Source: Reyranella sp.
GTDB lineage: Bacteria > Pseudomonadota > Alphaproteobacteria > Reyranellales > Reyranellaceae
DNA: 8,905 nt
Reading direction: 5' to 3'
Assembly (NCBI GenBank): GCA_030681635.1
Contig: JAUXRT010000692.1
Span: 1 to 8,905 of the forward strand
Of this stretch, positions 5,785-8,905 are shown in pieces. How positions within the stretch are numbered: the first letter of the stretch is position 1; each line of letters opens with the position of its first letter. The notes under the pieces were generated by a model. That model worked only from the letters and a program-made list of their open reading frames with translations, searched no databases and had not been told where the DNA came from. A program made the position numbers and the translations under genes.

Positions 5785-6878
5785 CAGTCGACGCGATAGC
5801 GCGTCACCGCCGCCTCGTTCCACGCCACGCCGCTGCCCGGCCGGTCGGGGATCTCGAACCTCCCCGCCTTGACGCTGAACGGCTCTTCCAGGATCGGATC
5901 GGCCCAGTCCTGCCATTCCAGCCAGTGCGCTGTCTCGCTGATGCGCAGGAGATGGGCCGACACTTCGGGATAAAGATGGGTGGAAATCTGGATCCCATTT
6001 GCGGCGGCGAGCGGCGCCGAGCGCAGCCAGCCGCTGACGCCGCCGATCCGCATCATGTCCGGCATCACCAGATCACCGGCGCCGATGCGGATTGCGGCCG
6101 CCAGGTCGCGGGGCCCGTAAAAATTCTCGCCGAGCTGCACCGGCGTGGCGAGTTCGCGCGTGAGCTGCGCATAGCCCGGCAGATTGTCGTAGACGATCGG
6201 TTCCTCGAACCAGGCAAGGCCCTGGCCGTCGAGCGCATGGCAGCGCACGAGGGCGTCGGCCAGCGAAAGCCCCTGGTTGAAATCGACCATCAGCTTGATG
6301 TCTTCGCCGGCGCCTTTGCGCACTTCGCGGATGGCCGACAGATCGTCGGCGAGACGGTCGCGGCCGAGCCGCAGTTTCAGCGCGCCGAAGCCACCCTCCT
6401 CGACCAGTGCGGCAGCCTCGTCGGCCAGCGTGCCGACGTCACTCAGCCACAGGCCGTTGCTGTTGTAGGCCGGGACGGATCCCAGAGAACCGCCGAGCAG
6501 GACGGCGAGCGGCAGGCCGGCGGCCTTGGCCAGCGCGTCCCACAGGGCCATGTCGAGGCCGGCAACCGCGATGGCGGCAACGCCCTGGTAGCCGACCAGG
6601 TTGAGCGCGCGCCGGTTGGCGTCGAAATTCTCGATGGGCGACAGGTTTTTGCCCACGCACATCGCCGCGAGATCGCGGATCGCCGGCGCGATGTAGCGCA
6701 TCGAATGCTTCAGATAGGGTTCGAGATAGCTGCGGCCGACGACGCCCCCGGCGGTGTGGAGATCGATCAGGATCATCGGCCATTCGTTGAACAGGCCGAC
6801 CTTCGATACGACCGGTCGCCGGAGCGGCACGACCACGGCACGCACGTCCACCGATTTCAGGGTGAGCTTGTCGTTCAT
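5781..6878 (-). CDS. Mandelate racemase/muconate lactonizing enzyme family protein (enolase superfamily)
   Basis: A 365-residue leftward protein of full family length, with an N-terminal capping domain (about 1-125) and a C-terminal barrel. Metal ligands are D199 ('LMVDFNQG'), the Glu of 'WFEEP' (225/226) and E251 ('QLGENF'). The D274-H301 pair ('MPDMMRIGG', 'STHLYPEVSAH') is the acid/base dyad of the mandelate racemase subgroup. The lysine motif reads K168-L-R170, with Arg where mandelate racemase has Lys166. The ending 'IPDRPGSGVAWNEAAVTRY' is typical. Known relatives dehydrate or racemise sugar acids and other alpha-hydroxy acids by removing the alpha proton; the substrate here is unknown. 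The ATG at 6878 has a strong GGAGG seven bases upstream; the ATG at 6926 would leave that site inside the gene. It diverges from a TetR gene with an operator-like palindrome between them, suggesting repression by that regulator. Confidence 0.93.
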   Translation of the reverse strand: MNDKLTLKSVDVRAVVVPLRRPVVSKVGLFNEWPMILIDLHTAGGVVGRSYLEPYLKHSMRYIAPAIRDLAAMCVGKNLSPIENFDANRRALNLVGYQGVAAIAVAGLDMALWDALAKAAGLPLAVLLGGSLGSVPAYNSNGLWLSDVGTLADEAAALVEEGGFGALKLRLGRDRLADDLSAIREVRKGAGEDIKLMVDFNQGLSLADALVRCHALDGQGLAWFEEPIVYDNLPGYAQLTRELATPVQLGENFYGPRDLAAAIRIGAGDLVMPDMMRIGGVSGWLRSAPLAAANGIQISTHLYPEVSAHLLRISETAHWLEWQDWADPILEEPFSVKAGRFEIPDRPGSGVAWNEAAVTRYRVDC

Positions 6879-6935
6879 GAGGACACCTCCCGGTCGGCCT
6901 CGATTCGCCGTCTCCGGGGTGCCCAAGTAAACTCA

Positions 6936-6955
6936 CTAGTCGGTATACCAACGAG
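6936..6955. promoter_or_regulatory. Palindromic operator, probable TetR binding site
   Basis: A 20-base dyad centred between 6945 and 6946. The core GGTATACC (6942-6949) is perfect, and the two ten-base half-sites agree at eight positions (CTAGTCGGTA against CTCGTTGGTA). It lies in the 85-base gap between the divergent enolase-superfamily and TetR genes, ending eight bases before the TetR ATG. Its TATACC (6944-6949) could also serve as the TetR -10. A leftward TTGGTA inside the dyad (6951-6946) with a weak TACTTG 16 bases on could be the enolase promoter. The position fits a TetR dimer repressing both genes. Confidence 0.6.
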
Positions 6956-6963
6956 GCCGCGCC

Positions 6964-7527
6964 ATGCCCCGAGACAAGGACCAGACCCAGCACCGGATCG
7001 TCGAAGCGGCCTACTACCTCTTCTATCAACGCGGCTTCACGCGTGTCGGCGTCGAAGAGATCGCCGCGCGCGCCGGCATCACCAAGCGCACCCTCTATGC
7101 CCACTTCCGCAGCAAGGATGACCTGCTGGCCGCTGCGCTCCGCTACTACGGCGAGCTCGATCTCGAACGCCTCAAAGTCATCGGCCGCGGCCTGCCGGCC
7201 AGGCCGCAGGCCATGGTCGACGGCTTCTTCGCCAAGCTGCTCGACTGGGCCGACAGACCGCGCTGGTCGGGGTCCGGCTTCACGCGGCTGGTGCTGGAAC
7301 TCGCCGACCTGCCCGGGCATCCTGCCCGCGCCATCGCCGCCCGCGCCAAGACCGCAACGGAACTCTGGCTGGCCGACCTGCTGGGCAATGGCGGCTTGAA
7401 AATGTCGCGCGAGCGCGCGCGCGAGGTCATGCTGCTGATGGAGGGCGCGATGGTGCTGATGCTGATCCATGGCGACCGCGGCTACGGAAAAGTGGCCGCG
7501 CGGGCCGCCAAACGCCTGCTGCGCTAG
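6964..7527 (+). CDS. TetR/AcrR-family transcriptional regulator
   Basis: A 187-residue protein of normal TetR length. The N-terminal three-helix DNA-binding domain covers about residues 8-56. 'RIVEAAYYLFYQRGFTRVGV' (11-30) is followed by 'EEIAARAGITKRTLYAHFRS' (31-50); the recognition helix is around 40-47. 'KDDLLAAALRYY' continues into the ligand-binding all-helical domain, which has no recognisable substrate signature. GAGG at 6953-6956 is seven bases before the ATG. It faces away from the mandelate racemase-family gene across an operator-like palindrome, and the Gfo/Idh/MocA gene follows its stop by 13 bases, so the two rightward genes are probably one unit. The likely role is repression of the flanking enzyme genes, relieved by the substrate or a pathway intermediate. 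Confidence 0.93.
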   Translation: MPRDKDQTQHRIVEAAYYLFYQRGFTRVGVEEIAARAGITKRTLYAHFRSKDDLLAAALRYYGELDLERLKVIGRGLPARPQAMVDGFFAKLLDWADRPRWSGSGFTRLVLELADLPGHPARAIAARAKTATELWLADLLGNGGLKMSRERAREVMLLMEGAMVLMLIHGDRGYGKVAARAAKRLLR

Positions 7528-7540
7528 GCGGCACGCCGTC

Positions 7541-8539
7541 GTGGCGATCCGGATCGGCCTCTTGGACGCTGGCGCGATGGGTGCCGGGCATGCGTCGGCC
7601 TATGCGCGCCTGCCGGATGTCGAGGTCGTGGGTGTGTTCGCGCGCGACGAGGCCCGCGCCCAGGCCGTGGCCAAACTCTGCGGGGCGAAGCCGTTCACCG
7701 ACGCGGCGGCATTGATCGGACAGGCCACCGTCGATGCCATCGACGTCTGCCTGCCGAGCGCAGTGCACGCCGCTTTCGTGATTCCGGCGCTTGGCCGGGG
7801 CAAGCATGTGTTCTGCGAGAGCCCGCTGGCACTTCGCCTCAACGAGGCTCGGCAGATGCGCGACGCGGCCCGCCGCGCCGGCCGCCTGCTGCAGGTCGGG
7901 CTGCTCATGCGCTCGGTCGGCGCCTACGCTCACGTCAGGGATGCGGTTGGGTCAGGCACGTACGGACGCCTGCTCAGTCTCGCGACCTGGCGGTTGGGCT
8001 CCTACCTCTGGCCCGGCGCGCCCGACCACAAGGCGCACTATGGCGATCCCTCGACCGAGCTGATGACCTTCGACTTTGACGCCGCACAGTGGCTGATGGG
8101 CCGGCCGGCATGGCTCTCGGCCAGCGTCGTGCGAATGGAGAGCGGGACGCCTGGCGAGATCTCTGCGCTGCTGGCTTACAACGACGGTCGCCACGCAACG
8201 ATCGCCGCCAGCGGTCTCATGCCCAGTGGTTCTCCCTTCTCGACCGGCTTCCGCGCCCTCTTCGAGCGCGCGGCCTTCGAGCTGCGGATGGTGTTCGACG
8301 ATGACGGCCCACCGCGGAGCACATTCACAATGGCGGGGGAGACCGGCCCGCCCTCGCCGGTCGCGCTCCCCGGGCGCAATCCCTACGAGGTCGAACTGCG
8401 GCGCTTCGTCGACTGCATCGAAGGCCGCGCCGATCCCGAGCTGCTCGATGTCGAGCGGGCAATCGACGCGCTGGTGCTGTCGCTCGTCACGCAGCGGGCG
8501 CTCATCGAAGGCCGGATCATCGAGATCGGCTCGATCTGA
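7541..8539 (+). CDS. Gfo/Idh/MocA-fold protein with replaced catalytic residues
   Basis: A 332-residue protein with an N-terminal Rossmann domain (about 1-120) and the C-terminal alpha/beta domain of glucose-fructose oxidoreductase, inositol dehydrogenase and MocA relatives. The beta-alpha-beta fingerprint reads D9-A-G-A-M-G14, where GAGxMG is usual. 'DAIDVCLPSAVHAAFVIPAL' (65-84) and 'GKHVFCESPLAL' (87-98) are the typical next segments, but the EKP motif is ESP, with S94 for the usual catalytic Lys. The later D-xxx-H motif aligns with E173 and F177 in 'STELMTFDFDAAQWLMG' (171-187); only D180 agrees with the usual pattern. I chose the GTG at 7541 because AGGCGG lies nine bases upstream and the protein then begins 'MAIRIGLLDAG'; the ATG at 7469 lies inside the TetR gene. 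It may be a non-catalytic binder or a divergent enzyme. It is probably co-transcribed with the TetR gene. Confidence 0.9.
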   Translation: MAIRIGLLDAGAMGAGHASAYARLPDVEVVGVFARDEARAQAVAKLCGAKPFTDAAALIGQATVDAIDVCLPSAVHAAFVIPALGRGKHVFCESPLALRLNEARQMRDAARRAGRLLQVGLLMRSVGAYAHVRDAVGSGTYGRLLSLATWRLGSYLWPGAPDHKAHYGDPSTELMTFDFDAAQWLMGRPAWLSASVVRMESGTPGEISALLAYNDGRHATIAASGLMPSGSPFSTGFRALFERAAFELRMVFDDDGPPRSTFTMAGETGPPSPVALPGRNPYEVELRRFVDCIEGRADPELLDVERAIDALVLSLVTQRALIEGRIIEIGSI

Positions 8540-8559
8540 TTTGCAAGTTCAGCCGATTT
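8523..8559 (+). terminator. Weak stem-loop at the end of the Gfo/Idh/MocA gene
   Basis: ATCGGCT (8525-8531) and AGCCGAT (8551-8557) form a perfect seven-base stem, extendable to nine pairs with one G-U. It spans the TGA stop and closes a 19-base loop. Only TTTG follows directly, with a TTTT a little later (8568-8571), so it is a poor intrinsic terminator. It may instead be an mRNA 3'-end stem. Confidence 0.25.
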
Positions 8560-8587
8560 GAGGTCGATTTTCGGTCACGCTGGAGTG

Positions 8588-8664
8588 TTCGGCGCCAGGG
8601 CCGCTCGGTCCGGACCGCGCGCCGACGCGGCCGGCGTGCCGCGGTCGAGCCTCTACAAATGGCG
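8588..8664 (+). pseudogene. Possible transposase/integrase HTH remnant
   Basis: In the same frame as the preceding gene, after its stop, the sequence encodes 'ARAARSGPRADAAGVPRSSL' followed by YKWR. This resembles the first helix-turn-helix of IS3- or integrase-type transposases ('AAGVPRSTLYRW'). No start codon context, ribosome binding site or downstream transposase domain follows, and no terminal repeats are visible. Either it is a decayed fragment or the match is chance in GC-rich sequence. Confidence 0.2.
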
Positions 8665-8700
8665 CCAGCCAGGAATCCGTGGCATGCGCGCGGCATTTCC

Positions 8701-8720
8701 GGTGTTAAATGGTGTTAAAT
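8701..8720. repeat. Perfect tandem duplication, 2 x 10 bases
   Basis: GGTGTTAAAT occurs twice in immediate succession (8701-8710 and 8711-8720), an AT-rich island in GC-rich surroundings about 120 bases before the SRP RNA start. It could be a slippage duplication or a paired regulator site. Confidence 0.8.
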
Positions 8721-8805
8721 CAAGGCCTTGGGCGGCAAGATCAGACACCGACGCCAGACGGACAACACCGTCTCAGGCGAGGCCCGAAATGGTCCACTTC
8801 ATCCC

Positions 8806-8836
8806 TTGTGCCGGCCCCCCGGACTCCTGATATAAC
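8806..8836 (+). promoter_or_regulatory. Promoter of the SRP RNA gene
   Basis: TTGTGC (8806-8811) and TATAAC (8831-8836, five of six to consensus) are separated by 19 bases. A stretch of C/G lies between them. Transcription would begin near 8842-8845, just where the SRP RNA 5' stem should begin. The spacing is longer than the ideal 17, but position and the -10 match support it. Confidence 0.6.
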
Positions 8837-8842
8837 GCCCCC

Positions 8843-8905
8843 GAGGGGCCGGTGTGGGCGGAGCAGTCGCCAACCCGGTCAGATCCGGAAGGAAGCAGCC
8901 GTAAC
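8843..8905 (+). ncRNA. ffs: Bacterial small SRP RNA (4.5S RNA), 3' part cut by window end
   Basis: The RNA component of the signal recognition particle, which binds Ffh and targets nascent membrane proteins. The conserved domain IV hairpin is at 8877-8900: GGTCAGATCC, the GGAA tetraloop, then GGAAGCAGCC, matching the near-universal core at all but one position. The preceding GTCGCCAACCC (8867-8877) is the usual lead-in for alphaproteobacterial SRP RNAs. The strand pairing with the GGGGCC 5' end lies beyond the window, so roughly 35-40 bases are missing. The one difference is A at 8883, where E. coli has G49. The 5' end is inferred from the promoter. In many alphaproteobacteria dnaX follows; it would lie outside this window. 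Confidence 0.93.

Larger units (their letters stand above)
8540..8805. other. Intergenic region without a convincing gene
   Basis: The stretch between the Gfo/Idh/MocA gene and the SRP RNA promoter shows no protein frame with family-like sequence along its length. It contains a short transposase-like peptide frame (8588-8664), a perfect palindrome GGTCCGGACC (8607-8616) and a tandem duplication (8701-8720), none of which explains the whole. Confidence 0.6.

Noticed and set aside
4840..5916. Leftward 358-codon open frame across the methyltransferase
   Set aside because: Antisense to the recognised methyltransferase motifs and rich in Arg/Gly/Asp without any family pattern.
5925..7121. Rightward 398-codon open frame, longer than the gene it covers
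   Set aside because: It lies antisense to the enolase-superfamily gene and runs into the TetR start; the composition is typical GC-rich shadow sequence with no domain.
6439..7470. Leftward 343-codon open frame spanning the TetR gene and divergent gap
   Set aside because: It crosses the operator and overlaps two well-supported genes in other frames; it is a codon-bias artefact.
8607..8616. Perfect palindrome GGTCCGGACC
   Set aside because: Without a loop, T-run or divergent promoter it fits chance in GC-rich sequence.
8558..8830. Rightward 90-codon frame before the SRP RNA as a full gene
   Set aside because: TTG start with no ribosome binding site, and the 3' part runs into the SRP promoter; only the HTH-like piece is worth noting.

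Overview
The window is GC-rich, with consistent G/C third positions across the genes. It carries a short bacterial-type SRP RNA start at its right edge. Together with the gene families present, this suggests an alphaproteobacterium with a large catabolic repertoire (Reyranella- or Bradyrhizobium-like). The lineage is my inference; no taxonomic marker is complete. I see no phage, CRISPR or intact insertion sequence, so this reads as a chromosomal region of small metabolic gene groups.

Region 1 (1-3322). A SelA/DgaE-like PLP enzyme runs leftward off the window (1-1064). A rightward set diverges from it: an XRE-cupin regulator, an EamA/DMT exporter one base behind it, and a short-chain dehydrogenase (SDR) 43 bases further on. 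The 78-base divergent gap holds three TATCCA-type half-sites over the likely promoters. It is a good candidate operator for the XRE-cupin protein. The SDR has Ala where the catalytic Tyr should be.

Region 2 (3323-5784). A 246-base gap follows, with a probable leftward 40-residue single-pass membrane protein and its own promoter-like sequence. Then come a flavin-dependent (LLM/NtaA-type) monooxygenase and, 65 bases on, a class I SAM methyltransferase. The methyltransferase and the next, leftward gene end on the same CTAG tetranucleotide.

Region 3 (5781-8539). A mandelate racemase/enolase-superfamily enzyme points left. A TetR regulator points right from the same 85-base gap, which holds a 20-base palindrome centred on GGTATACC. 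A Gfo/Idh/MocA-fold protein follows the regulator by 13 bases. Its EKP lysine and the usual Asp/His pair are replaced. The likely reading is a TetR-controlled module acting on a sugar acid or other hydroxy acid; the substrate cannot be read from the sequence.

Region 4 (8540-8905). About 300 bases hold no convincing gene: a stem-loop, a possible transposase-like remnant and a 10-base tandem duplication. Then come a promoter and the 5' part of the SRP (4.5S) RNA, including the nearly invariant apical GGAA hairpin, cut by the window end.

There is no clear single new defence or mobile system. The most unusual points are the two Rossmann-fold 'dehydrogenases' without their catalytic residues, the two well-formed divergent operators, and the small membrane protein.
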